DNA from: Apiotrichum sp. Y4204
Taxonomy: Eukaryota; Basidiomycota; Tremellomycetes; Trichosporonales; Trichosporonaceae
Direction: 5' to 3'
Assembly (NCBI GenBank): GCA_025531455.1
Contig: JAMYHL010000019.1
Span: forward strand, 496,001 to 560,000
DNA: 64,000 nt
The translations under genes were made by a program, and so were the position numbers. Positions 1 through 11,897 of this stretch are shown one piece after another. The stretch's first letter is position 1. Each line of letters starts with the position of its first letter. The notes beneath the pieces are model-generated. The model was given only the letters and a program-made list of their open reading frames with translations. It did not search any database and was not told the DNA's origin.

Positions 1-3000
1 GTTCCACCCAATCCTAGATTCTCTGGCGCCTCTCGGAAGCGGCCTTCGCACTATCACTGCCCTCGCTAACTAAAATCGTCCGCTACCGAGCTGCCGCAAG
101 CTCCAACCATGATGGTGCACATGCAGATAAGTCCCTAACGCCACCGCGCCACAGCCAACCAACGCACGATGATAACCACTCCTCGCCCTGTCCCGCCGGC
201 ACGACGGAGGTCGACAAAACCCCTATTGTGTTCACCACTTTTCGCCGCTGAGAAGCCTGACCAGACCGACACCATAGCCTGTAATAACCTCAACGCCATC
301 CAGGAGCTGCTCAGCAACGGCCGTATCCCGCCGCCGGCCGTCAGTTTCCCACTCGCCTTCCGTTGGTCATTCATGAACCATGTCGCGCGTAGGAGTACTT
401 TGATCTCGACGCGTTGTGAATTTTTTTTAACCTTTCTCTCATTAGTTTATTTCTTAGCTCTATTTGATCGATTTTTATTTTCGCGCCCTTTGCTTGGTGA
501 TCAGAGCCGATCGAGCCGACAGTGCCGGCTCCGAACCCCGGCCCCTGCCATGTCCGAAACCTTGTTGGTGATTCATACAGAACATACAGTGCCGGGCACG
601 GGGAATCACGGACTGAACGCCGCACCCAACACCGCAATCCTCCGACACCAGCGCCGAGGAATCCATCCACACGTCTCTATATCAGAGCCGGCACTACTCA
701 AACACCGAGAGCTGCATCGACCGACAAGCCTCACGCCAGCATTCTCCTCTGAAGATTGTAAGCAACGTTTCGTCATGCTCCATCAGTCGAAGTACACGCG
801 ATCCATAAGCGCGTCCTGAGCCTGCCGTATCGCATCAAGGACATCCGCGACCCCATTTTCTGGCGCGCTTACTGACAACTATCACTGAATTTTGGTCGAC
901 GCGTTGACGACGTCGGACAAGGTGCACAGAGGCCGGCGGCTGACGACCAGCCTACCCGCCGGCCAGTCTAGCCTTCCCGGCAGTCAGTTGGGAGGGAGGC
1001 TGCGACGTGCGAATGGCGCGGCTGCCAAGCGCGTACCACAGCCTGATCGCCTATCACGATATTCTCGTACTGTGGATGAACATGAGTGACATGAGTGCAG
1101 AAGAGTAACGCTGCACGTTCAAAGTTCGGGTGCCGTGGCTGCCCAAACCCTGGACCGACGGCCAATGGCGATGAACCGGCCGTGTCCGGCCCGACCAGCT
1201 GGGTGGTGAGCAGAAGGTGCCTGGAGATTTCGAAACCTTGTTTTCCAGCGTGACACCCCCTCGTACCGACATTGACAACAAATGTACTGGCACCGAACAC
1301 ACTGGATTACGGTACAGGAGGAACCGGAGATCCCAACCCTAGGATTGCCATTGTGCCGCTCAGACATGGCAGGGCAGTTGCGTCATGTCTCACTGTTCCA
1401 CGGCGTCTAGGCTACATACAGTACGGCAGCAGGGCGGTCCTTGGTCCTTGACTTGTGATGTACGCAGCGCACTTACATACCATCCACTAACCCCGACCGC
1501 CGATCGCGAAACCGGACCGTGGGCAGAGCCACTGCGAGATCCGCGGATCTCGTGACCCGGCCTCGAAACTGTGGTACTGTGACGATCTGCAGCACTGATG
1601 CCGGCTTGCTAGTGCGTATCTGTCCGCACCCCCGCCGCTATTGCCGGGACACCGCTAAATCCTCGCATTCACACGTACTCACGCCCGCTCGTTGGATCTC
1701 CGTCGCAAGTTGGTGTTCAAGGTCAGCCTGTGCCCAGCCTGTTGCCATGGTTGCCCGTTTTCCTTGATTGCCGTTCCTGTAGTCTCGCGGCATCTTCGTT
1801 ACATTACTCGTCCAATACTCACCGCGCCCTTGTCGACACTCGTATATCGTCCCTCGCTTCCATCTATGGTTTAGCCAATGCCTATTGTCCAAATGCTCAC
1901 TCTCACGCGGATATAAAGATCCTGGACCAGTGGGCCATGTGAACCGCGATCGTGACCGGACGCGTACCCTGGATGGCCGTCCACACTTGCTGTCATGGAG
2001 TGTACCCGACCCGAAACTAGGTCAGAGAAGTGGCAGCAGAACAAGCATGGTTGCGCGCTCCTAGATACAGCTACAGACTTTCGGGGGCATGGTCAAAGTG
2101 CTCTCATGGTGCTCCACTCGCGACGCGTCAGGAGCGTTAAGAGCGCAGAGGCGACGTAGGCGCTGGTCCAAACATCAACATCGATCTTCGGTACTTGCAA
2201 TGTACATACAGTACAGCCGTACAAAAGGGATCCTCGGAACCATACCTTACGCATCACAGGATACGATTTTCTGAGCCCGATTGCAATTCAACTCACATCT
2301 CGTCGCGATGCGCAGCACGTTGTACAGTATGGTACTGAAGAACGGGTAACGTTATCTCTTTCTGCTGCATGTGACTCCACCTTCACATGCATTTCGCAGG
2401 ATCATGCAGATAAGAGTTTGGCGCGCGGTCCTGCACGTGACGTTGTGATATGCAATTGTCAGTCAACGTCCGGCGTGTCTGGCCGCACGTAACTGTGTAG
2501 GGTACAAGGATACGACGGCATTGCTCCACCAGGTGTTAGCATGGGACCGTGGAAAGCCGGCCACAACCACAAGATAATGAGCCAGAACAGGGTTGCTGCC
2601 TGGGACCCATACTGAACTCGAGTATGAACCATGCGGCCCACGCGATGAGCGGCAGCCCTCGCTTGCGTGCGGACCGATAGCGGCCACCACAGACCTCGCT
2701 CGTCGTCCTGTCGACCGCTTTCGCGCCCTGAGCACCACGGTCTCTCCCACACCCGGGATCCCAACCTCTCCCAACTCATCACGTGGCCGGTGGAGCCGGA
2801 TGTGAACCTTCAGCATTCCGAAGGCGATGGATTCCACCATTGACGCGTTTTTCGCAGGTGCGGTCAACTCCACTCCTAGAGCCCTAGTTCGTCAAGCTTG
2901 ATTGCCGATGTCCACAGTGATCGGACGAACGTTCTTGCTCTATGTCTACCGCCGAGCGACGGGATTGCAGCGCTTACGGTGGTCCCTTCCTGACCCACAA

Positions 3001-5533
3001 CTGCGCCTTGCATGAACGACTTCATCTGACCGGTATCCGCGGCTCGACAAGACGCGCTTGTAACCCCGTGCTCCCTAAATCCTACATGACGCAAGATGCA
3101 GAAGGTGCGCGGCGCTTTGCTCCCTGTGCTCCCTGGTCTACTGTGGGAACGAGGAAACAAGAAATCAGGCGCGAAGATGCCGATGCGAAAAGCAGGACGA
3201 GGATCCAATGACACAAAACCTTGAGGACCAGAGCCTCGGCAACCCGTGATCGGCATTTCAGGCAGAACGCACAACCGACATCATTCGAGCCCAGGGCGGC
3301 CCATGGTCTGCGGACACATGCGATCGCGCGAGGAACGCGATTCGCGGATTCTTTTCGTGGTGGAAGCAGTCCTAGCAGTCTACTCAGAATTCTGTAGTGT
3401 GTAAGACACGAGTCCCTCTTCGGCGTCTGCCGCGGTTGAGCTTAATTTTGCTTGCGATGGCCCCGGCCCCGCAAATGCCCACAAGGATGCCGTCGTTACC
3501 CGCCGGCCCTGCCATGAAACGCCATGCCGGTGACTACCCCGGCTATTCCGACCGGGATGGCGCATGGCACCCCCCGGTCCTTGCAGACGTCAGCCAAAGT
3601 GGCTGCCGGGGAGGCTCTTCGCACGCCGATCCCGCCCCCGATCCCGCTGGTCGACTTATCTCGGCGTGCTTGGTATGCGGCAGATGCTTCTATAGCACGC
3701 TGGAGTACGTCGGGCGGAGACTTCGAGCGTATCCATCCGTTGCCCTGTACACAGCCTGACCGACGGTAAAGGAGGCGTACTCTCCAGGCTGGATGCGACA
3801 ATGCAAAGTGGCGCTTCTTAGTGCTTCTTAGGCTGGGTTTCGCGTCGCATGTGGTGGACATCTGTTGCGCTAGATCACGGCCAAATGCACCAGAAGCGCG
3901 GTGGTCTCCACCTACGACTCAAGCCACCTGACCGACTCACGTGTGCATGCCGCGTTCTATCCGACCCGTACTGAGACAAGTGACGATAGGCGGGTATCGC
4001 AGCGGGGTAGCAACAGAGTCCCTGTGGAACGTGGCTCTCCACTAACAAGTCGTCTGATCCCGTATACCACGCTGGTCAAGCTGAGATCTCGCAGCACGCA
4101 ATCCAGATCCTTCCATCGTTAACTCGGAAACCAGAAAACAGGAGAGAGTATAACAAGGTTTGAGTTGCGAGATGGCTGCAGCTGCTGACGAGGCCGCAGG
4201 CCGCAGGTTGGGCTGGAGGCGGGTATCGACTGCGGAGCGACATGGCCCCCCGATGTCGGACTGGCTCTACATGATGTGGTCGCGCAATGTTGCACAGGTC
4301 ACTGAGGCTCCCTAAATCTCGGCTCAGTGCAACGCATGAACTCTTTGCGCACAGGTCTTCCCGCCCACTCTCCATCACCATCACGACAGGCCAGTGCAGC
4401 CGGAATGTCTTGCGTTCCCTTACGCGCGGTGACCTTACACCTTTTGCGAGGCTCGACAGGCACTTGGGCAATCGCGCCCTCCACTCACCATCCATCGCTC
4501 ACTTTACCCTGTCCTAAACACCTCTGGGTCCCATGTTCCTGAGAACGGAATATGAATAGTTCTGGTCCCAAAGTCGATGCCGTGCCGTGCCGTATCCCGG
4601 CAGGTTAGGGTTTCCGAGTTTTCTGAACTGAGAAAAAAACGGAGTAGCATGTACGTTATGCGTTGTGCCTGCCAACTTTGAACGACATGAGTGATCTACA
4701 GAGCGACCCTGGCACAGGGGGTACGGTACCCTGTAAAAAAAATCCAGTTACCGTGGCCACCAGCACCCGGGCAATCCAACGGATCAATGGACTAAGCCGA
4801 GGAACGCATTGTACATTGTGCGACAATGTGCGACAAGGAAATCGCCCAGGAACCCGGCTCGTGGTGTGCACAATGCACGATCAGGAATATCAAAGTATCA
4901 AGTACCTGTCGTTCTCAAGCCTGAGCCAAACCAAGCTTTGGGATCTGGGGACCCACGGCCCAGGGTCAGGGGAGGGGCACCGTACGGGAGTACATTACTG
5001 GGCCTGAGACCCATACGGCGCCACTCCGGGCAGTCGTCTTCCACGTCGCGTCGGTTGGACCCCAGCATAGTCGTCTGGCGCGGAATGTCCTAAGGTCCGT
5101 GTGAAGCGTACCAAAGATCGAGCGGATGTAAGTGGGTCTGGGGGGTGCTCACGCATAAGGTCTGTCTCCCAAAAGGCTTGTGGGAATCAGGAAAAGATCC
5201 GATCGGTACAGCAACATTCATACAACTCTAAACCGCTTGTGCGCGCACCGACACACCTTGTGTAATGTGTAATGTGTCATGTAACGCCCAAGATGCAACC
5301 GATAACGTGCAGAACATGCAACCAAATCACACTGTACTTCCTCACGTACAAGTCCCTTGACGGGTGTTGCTGACTGCGTACGCGATAAGGCAAACCCACA
5401 CGGCAAGCCATTACACTCCCGCACACGAGCATACGTAGGATTGTTTGGTCTGTTTGAGCTTCATTGGTAAACTAATTTGGTACTGTTACAATCTGGGGTG
5501 CCCCGGAACCACATGTCTACAAGGTTCCGCCTT
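1..5533. other. Gene-free interval at left edge
   Basis: I see no gene here on either strand. Open frames are short (140 residues or fewer apart from one of 216 near the left end), overlap each other on both strands, lack recognisable motifs and lack the G/C-ending codon preference of the real genes in the window. No transposase, reverse transcriptase, terminal repeat or tRNA is recognisable. The right end is the 3' flank of the minus-strand 2-oxoadipate dehydrogenase gene. Heavily spliced or fast-evolving genes, or non-coding transcripts, could be missed by eye. Confidence 0.6.
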
Positions 5534-8500
5534 CTAGTTGAGCGCGTCACGCACGATGGCCTCGACCTCAGCCTTGTGCCATGCGCCAACCCCCGTTGCG
5601 GTGGTCGCACCAGCCTTGCGACCCGCATACTTTGCGGGCTTCGAGCCACGCTTGGCCAGAACCTCGTCGAGACGAGGGCGGACATACCACCAAGGGCCCT
5701 GGTTGGCGGGCTCTTCCTGAGCCCACGTGACCGGGGTATCGGGAGACGTCTTGGAAAGCACCTCCTCCAATTCGGCATAGGGGAAGGGCGACAGCTCCTC
5801 GACCCGAACAAGCGCAATGTCCTCGATACCCTGTTTGGCAATGGCTTCCGAAAGGGTGTAGTAGTGCTTGCCTGAGCACATGATGATGCGCTTTGCGCTC
5901 GCCACATTGTCGTCCGCAATGACGGGCTGGAACTTTGTGCCAGGGCCCATAGCTTCAAGAGGAGACGCGGCTACCTGGGAAGAAGTCAGCCATTGTTACT
6001 AGCCGAGATAGGCCATTGTTTGGTTCCAATCAGGTAAATTTCACAACAACGTCAAGGAAGACGCAGTCTTTGTTGTTTGTGGCAGGTCATCGGTTGGTCA
6101 CAACGATGCCGAAACCACCTCGAGCAACCGAATGGCAAGACATCTCCGAAATTCCAACCCAGCCCGACTGTGATGTGGGCTGAGTAGTCCTCCGGTCCTG
6201 GAGGAACATGAATTGAGGAACTCATGTCATGGTCTGGAGCTCCGAGGTAGTTGCTGCCATTCCACATCGAGTCGCCTCCACCACAGCCATCATCATCGAT
6301 GACAGCAAGTCTTGCCAGTTGGGTCAAAAGCAACGGCATCGTTCCTCTTGACACATTGGAGCACGACTTGACGCATCGGGCGAGGCTGTTACACAATAGC
6401 CGTTCCTTTAATCCCATCTCACAATCATCACAACCCCAACACAAACTCCAAGGCACTCACCGGCGATCGGAGGAGCCCCTTCGGCGAGGCCACCACAAGT
6501 GGCTTGCGGAAGTTCCGCGTGAGTTGACGGCGGAGCAGGTGGTAAAGCTGAGCGGGGGTTGACGGATTGGCAACGATCAAGTTGACATCGTGAGCTGGCG
6601 TCACAGCACCGTCATCGGAGAGCTGGAGGAACCGCTCCACCTTGGACGACGAATGTTCGGGGCCAGCACCATCATAGCCGTGAGGCAGAAGCATCACAAG
6701 ACCGGTCTGTTTGAGCCACTTTGCTGGGGAATGTTAGCAAATGTTTGGGGCATGTTGCTGCCGCTTCTGACAGCTGCCACATGTGGCACTTGATAGAAGC
6801 CGCTCGAATTGTGGCACCCAAGACTCGTTTTGAGGGTTGTGCCACTTCGAGCGACGTTCGAGCTCTCCAGATCTGTGGACACACCGCCAGTCACCAACAC
6901 AACCGAGGGTACTTACCCTGGGATCCAACAAGGAAGGTGTCAATCATAGACTGGGCACCGTTGTTGAAGTCACCGAACTGAGCCTCCCAGATGGGGAGGA
7001 GGCGGGGGTTGGCCCAGGACATGCCAATCTCAAAGCCAAGGACGGCCATCTCACTCAGCGAACCTATGCGTTAGGACATGCTACACACAGAACAACCCAC
7101 TGTTCGCCAGCTCGAGACGACCCGGAGCCTGCAAAGAGTCGTTCAATGGCACATAGCAAGACTCATCCTTCTGGTCAACAAACATGGCGTGACTGACAGT
7201 GTTAGCGAAAACAGACATCGAGAGAAACTGTCTTACCGCTGAGAGAAGGTACCACGGCCAACGTCCTGGCCCGAGATTCGGACATCGTAGCCATCCTGAA
7301 GAAGAGTGCCAAAGGCCATCGCCTCGGCAGTCGCAAAGTCGACCTTGGTCTCGAGGCCCTTTAGACGAGCGCTGACATGACGCTTAAGCCTCGAGTGGAT
7401 GTTCTGAGACACTGGTCAGTTGCCGCACCATACGTTCATCTCGGATCACTCACAAAGGAGTCGGGAAGCGAGACACTGGCCTTGCCAACCTCGGCGAGTC
7501 GGTCAGTCGGCAGTCCAGTCTCGGGGTCCGGCTTTGCCTCGGCGGAAGCAGGCCACACGATGTCCTTCCACTTGCCACCAAGCATCTCCGAAGAGGCCTT
7601 GAATCCCTCAACCTGTCCGAGAGCCTCATTGAGCTCGGCCTGGTACTTCTCGCGACCAGCCTTGGCATCGGCCTCGCTAAGGACGTTGTCCTTCTGGGCA
7701 TGTCAGCATAGCGCCCGACGCTTCACACCAACCTTGAGACGCTCCTCAAACAGTTCAGGGACCGACTTGCGCGATCGGATCTTCTCGTACATGAGGGCTA
7801 TGCGTTAGATTGCGAAACTTCGATCACCACTCACGCTGCGTGAAACCTGGCTCATCAAGCTCATTGTGGCCCCAACGACGGTAGCAGATCAAGTCAATAA
7901 TAATATCCTTACGGAACATATTGCGGTACTGGAACGCGACGTCCACAGCGCGAACGACCGCTAGCCAGTCAGTAAAGGCGTTCAGCAGGACTGGTCAGCA
8001 GACTCACCCTCGGGGTGGTCTCCATTAACGTGGAGAATAGGGCAGCCGATCACCTTGCCGACGTCCGAAGCATAGACACTCGAGCGCGAGAACGTAGCAG
8101 GAGTGGTGTAGCCAATGTTGTTGCTATCTAGTCAGTACTTGCGCCGTGCACGTTGATCACTCCCACTCACTTGACAATGATGTGTACGGTGCCTCCACTG
8201 CCGTAGTGAGGAAGACCGCTAAGGCCAAGGCTCTCAGCCACCACACCCTGGCCAGAGAACGCGGCGTCACCGTGAAGCTGGACACAGAGAACGCGGTCAC
8301 CAAGCTGGCACTCAGCCGGCGACGACTTGAGAAGGTGCATCTGCTTGGCACGCGTGATTCCCAGTGCGACGGGGTTTACTGCCTCGAGATGCGACGGGTT
8401 CTGCAAGACTTCGACCTTGATGCCCTTGCCGTCGTAGTCGAGCTCGTTGATGGCGGCCAGGTGGGAGATGACATCGCCGGACGCGCCAGGCGCTGTCGAC

Positions 8501-9548
8501 GGGTCAAACTCGGGCGAGCCACGGACCTTGGAGAACAGGGCAGTGGGGTTGTAGCCCAGCAGGGTGGGTTCAGTGAGAAGGTTGAGACGTCCACGGTGGG
8601 GGAGCGAAACGACAATTGAAGCAAGACCGGCTGTCTGTGAGCATTCTGCGGTCTTGGTCTAGACTTACCATTGGCACCGAGCTCAAACAGAGTGTCAAGA
8701 GCAGGGAGCATGCTCTCCGCGCCTTCGCATCCTGACGCGTCAGATCAATCACACACTGTTAACCCACCGTAACGCTTGAGGTTGGGGAACTTCTTGCCCA
8801 TGAAGCGGTCAAACTCCTCCGAGCGACTGAGGAGCTCCCAGAGACGGCGCTTGCGCGCAGGAGTGATTTCACCCTCAAGAGCAGGGCTGGCGGCGCCAGT
8901 CTCGAGGTGGTGGGAAAACCACAGCCGCTCGTCCTTCTCCGGGCAGTGCTGGAACTCGTATCCAATGCGGTCGACGTACACACCCATCAGGTGGTCTTGG
9001 ATAGCGCTGAGCGGGAGGGCGGTGTCAGTTCCTTCTCCGGCTTCTTCACGCGCGGCGGGGGACTGGGGGAGATGGAGGATGCCGTTCAGAGGGTAGGTCG
9101 TCGAGTCGTCGAGACCGTAGCGGTAGGGGTCAAGAGCCGAAACAGAGCTGAGGTTAGCACGAAGCTCACACCACTAAGACCGTCTGCACTCACTCGCGCT
9201 CCATCAAGTCCAGGGGGTCGACCTGCCTGTCAGCTCATGCTGAGACCTTCCACATACCTTGGCAGCGCGGTGGCCATGGCGGCGGACCATCTCGACATAG
9301 CGGAGCAGCTGGGCATTGTCGTTACGGTTGTTGAGCTCCTTCTCGGTGTCTGCTGTCAGCTCCGCTTCAATAACACATCTCCGGCATGACTTCCCAGCGC
9401 CATGAGATCGCGTCAAGCACTCACAGTCGGGCAACGTATACTTGCTGGGCACGCGGTACCCGAAGCTCGCGTCATCGTGGTAGCGCCGGCTCCTCATCAA
9501 GAGGCGCCGAGCCAGGGGGGTCGAGGTGAGGCGGGGTGCTCTGAACAT
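5534..9548 (-). CDS. 2-oxoadipate dehydrogenase E1 (DHTKD1 type), mitochondrial
   Basis: This is a thiamine-diphosphate E1 enzyme of the 2-oxoglutarate dehydrogenase family, in about 15 exons. The start at 9548 ([17 protein letters not shown]) opens a mitochondrial presequence; the stop is TAG at 5534-5536. Visible family blocks include [49 protein letters not shown], the ThDP motif from [10 protein letters not shown] to [57 protein letters not shown] and [10 protein letters not shown]. The protein lacks the longer N-terminal segment of Kgd1, and the [16 protein letters not shown] and [11 protein letters not shown] blocks look like DHTKD1. I therefore infer 2-oxoadipate to glutaryl-CoA conversion in lysine and tryptophan catabolism, sharing E2/E3 with the 2-oxoglutarate complex. 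A classical Kgd1 role cannot be fully excluded. Most introns are 35-80 bp, but the last (6460-5975) is 486 bp and another near 6918-6722 is about 196 bp. The last exon is 5974-5534. Confidence 0.9.
6775..6852. repeat. Palindrome and inverted repeat inside a 2-oxoadipate dehydrogenase intron
   Basis: The 14-bp sequence TGCCACATGTGGCA at 6775-6788 is a perfect palindrome. Just beyond it, GCTCGAATTGTGGCAC (6802-6817) and GTGCCACTTCGAGC (6839-6852) form an inverted repeat of two 7-bp arms, with a 2-nt bulge on one side and a 21-nt loop. Both lie in the intron of about 196 bp between the exon ending FLVGSQ and the exon beginning KWLKQTG. The function is unknown. Confidence 0.6.
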
Positions 9549-11897
9549 TGTGGGTGGATGGGGATGAGAAGAGCAATAGGAGGGGCCGTACGAGAGGATG
9601 CCCACGTCTTAAAGGATGGCCAGGACGCGGTTACCCGCCTCCCCACAAGCCCATCCGTGTCTCGGATTGTTGGAGCGTACGGAGCACCGGCGAGTGGGAA
9701 CGTGTCGCGCGGTACGGCGTTGACATTGCGCGCGCTTGCTGGCGCGTTGGGGACCTATGGGCCATGGGATCATGGGAGATCCAAGCGAGTGTTGCACCAC
9801 ACAGGTTGCTTGTTCCGCGATTCCGAGGAGGGAAAGATCCGGGGGAGGCGTTTTCTGGTGCGGTGCCCCCTGTGGGGTGGGCTCGGTGAATTCCGACATG
9901 ACGTCACTCGCAAGACCTTTCAACATTGATCCGCGTCCAGATTGTTGGCACGACCTTATCAACAAGCGATAACCGCACATCTTTTAGCGAGGTCATTGAT
10001 GCACGCATTCCAGAAGGAGGCAGGAAGAGTGGTTGGGAAGATAAGATAATTCATTGAATTCTTGACTTTAAAGAAGTTGCTGACTCTTGTGGGACGCGAC
10101 TTGTTTCATGGAAACCGGAATGTCCTCGCGCTGGTCACAGTTGATATCTCGGTACTGTAGGAAGTAGGCTCCTCATGTAGCCAATCCCTTCCAACCAGTC
10201 TGGGGCTACATCTCTTCAGAAAGAAGCAGGCAGTTCACAACCTCCACATACAAATAGCAGTTCAAGGGTTTCGAGAGCTTCGACAAACTTCATCGCTCAG
10301 CGAGCCCTTGGAGAGACCTACTTCAAACAACACAACTATGAAGACTGTGTTCTGGAGGCGTGTAATCGCAGAGCCAATACTTACCACTATTCAAAGCTGT
10401 TACTAAACTGTAAAAGCCACTTGCGAGGGTCGCATGGTCAGACTGACGAGCGAACGAACGCACAACCCGAAAGAATAGGATTGAATATTTCAAGTGAAAA
10501 CAAATAAATACAAATAAATAAATAAAATCGAAGCAAAAGGAAAAGAAATCACTCCTCGTCAGAAAATGGCTCGCCAGTAATCCGAGAACGGAGCAAGCAC
10601 GTCTTCAGAAGTGCCACTTTCCGTGAACATCTGTACTGTCCTTTGTGGCAAACTTGTACTCTGTCGTTCTTGTGACGAGGTGCCACAAGCCGGTCATATG
10701 TCACGTTGCCTCCCAATCGGCTCCAACGCAATCGCTGCTGATGTCCAGGCTACTCGAGAACGGTGCCTCCGGGAAAGAGGTCCCAGTGATGGTCAGCTGC
10801 CATCATGTGTGGAATCTGGGGGCCCAGCAAAGAACAACACCTTAAATCCGCAAGGAGCTGCGATAAGGAAAGTCGATCACATCATGGTACGTATTTGGTT
10901 CCTCTCGGAACTGGGGATAACGTGGGACTTCTGCGGAGAATCCCACCACATCTTCTGATTCTGGTGGAGTCCCAGATCCAGTCACGAGTTACCAGCTCGT
11001 CCCTGTGATCAGTCGTCAGCGCGACGCTCTAAGGTGCATCATGCCGTCAATGGCGATCGATTGGAATCGGGCGGCCATTTTAACTCTTTTGTTCTCAGTC
11101 TGGGAGGTTCTATTGTTGCCCTGCTCACAGCTCACGGCTGTGCCGTCCGTCCCTGGGAGAAATTAGGTACCACAGATCATGAGCGTCTCCACTGCTTATC
11201 TGAGGTTATGGATGTTCCCGAAAGATGTTGGCGATGTGGAACCTGCACCGGACGTTTCCCCTGGGTTCATCGCGATCGAGGTTGTTTTCCATTTTCGTGT
11301 CTGCCAGCGGCGATGTCCGGGCCAAGCGGCGATGTCCGCGATGTCCATTTGCATGCAGCATGCAGCATGCTCAGGCTGACGGCTCGTGGGGGTCACGCGT
11401 AGAGTTTCATAATGGTCGCATGGTCGATCTGGTCGATTGGTCGACATGTTGATTCAAGGGATTCTGCACGTGCTGACCATGCCAAAATCAGTGCAGTTTG
11501 CTGCAATTTGCTGCAATTCCGCAATTCGCTGCAATGCTGAATTGCTACAATGATGAGCATGAGCTGCTAAGCGCGTGCAGGCGCTCAGGAAATCAAGAAA
11601 ATCAATCAAGAAAATCAGCGGGCTGAGCCGCTTCGCCGTGCTTCCGTATTTCCGGCCAGCTTCAAGTCCGACATCAACGGGATCTAACGGAGCAGGCGAA
11701 AAGTTCGACTCGGTGGTGACCAAGTCGAACAGAATGGCCAGAATGGGAGACCCTGGCTACTCACCCTATCGGACAAGGCTGGTCGATAACAATCCACAGC
11801 TCCAGCAAGCACAGACGGCACAATCGTCATTCTGCTATCCTGATCTCTCAACCCACCTCCTTTCGAAACCACCACTTCTTCTTGGTACGACATCGTA
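9549..11897. other. Divergent intergenic region of 2.3 kb
   Basis: This lies between the divergently transcribed 2-oxoadipate dehydrogenase and cystathionine gamma-synthase genes. I see no convincing gene. It holds an AT-rich AAAT-type microsatellite at about 10497-10528, a GCATGCA-rich stretch near 11352-11370, and TTGCTGCAA-like repeats near 11498-11545. It is long for a fungal promoter, so an unannotated non-coding RNA is possible. Confidence 0.6.
11466..11473. promoter_or_regulatory. GCACGTGC E-box upstream of cystathionine gamma-synthase
   Basis: This palindromic CACGTG core lies about 425 bp before the cystathionine gamma-synthase ATG. In budding yeast, Cbf1 and its Met partners act through TCACGTG in sulfur genes. 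CACGTG occurs many times in this window at about the chance rate, so the assignment is only suggestive. Confidence 0.2.
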
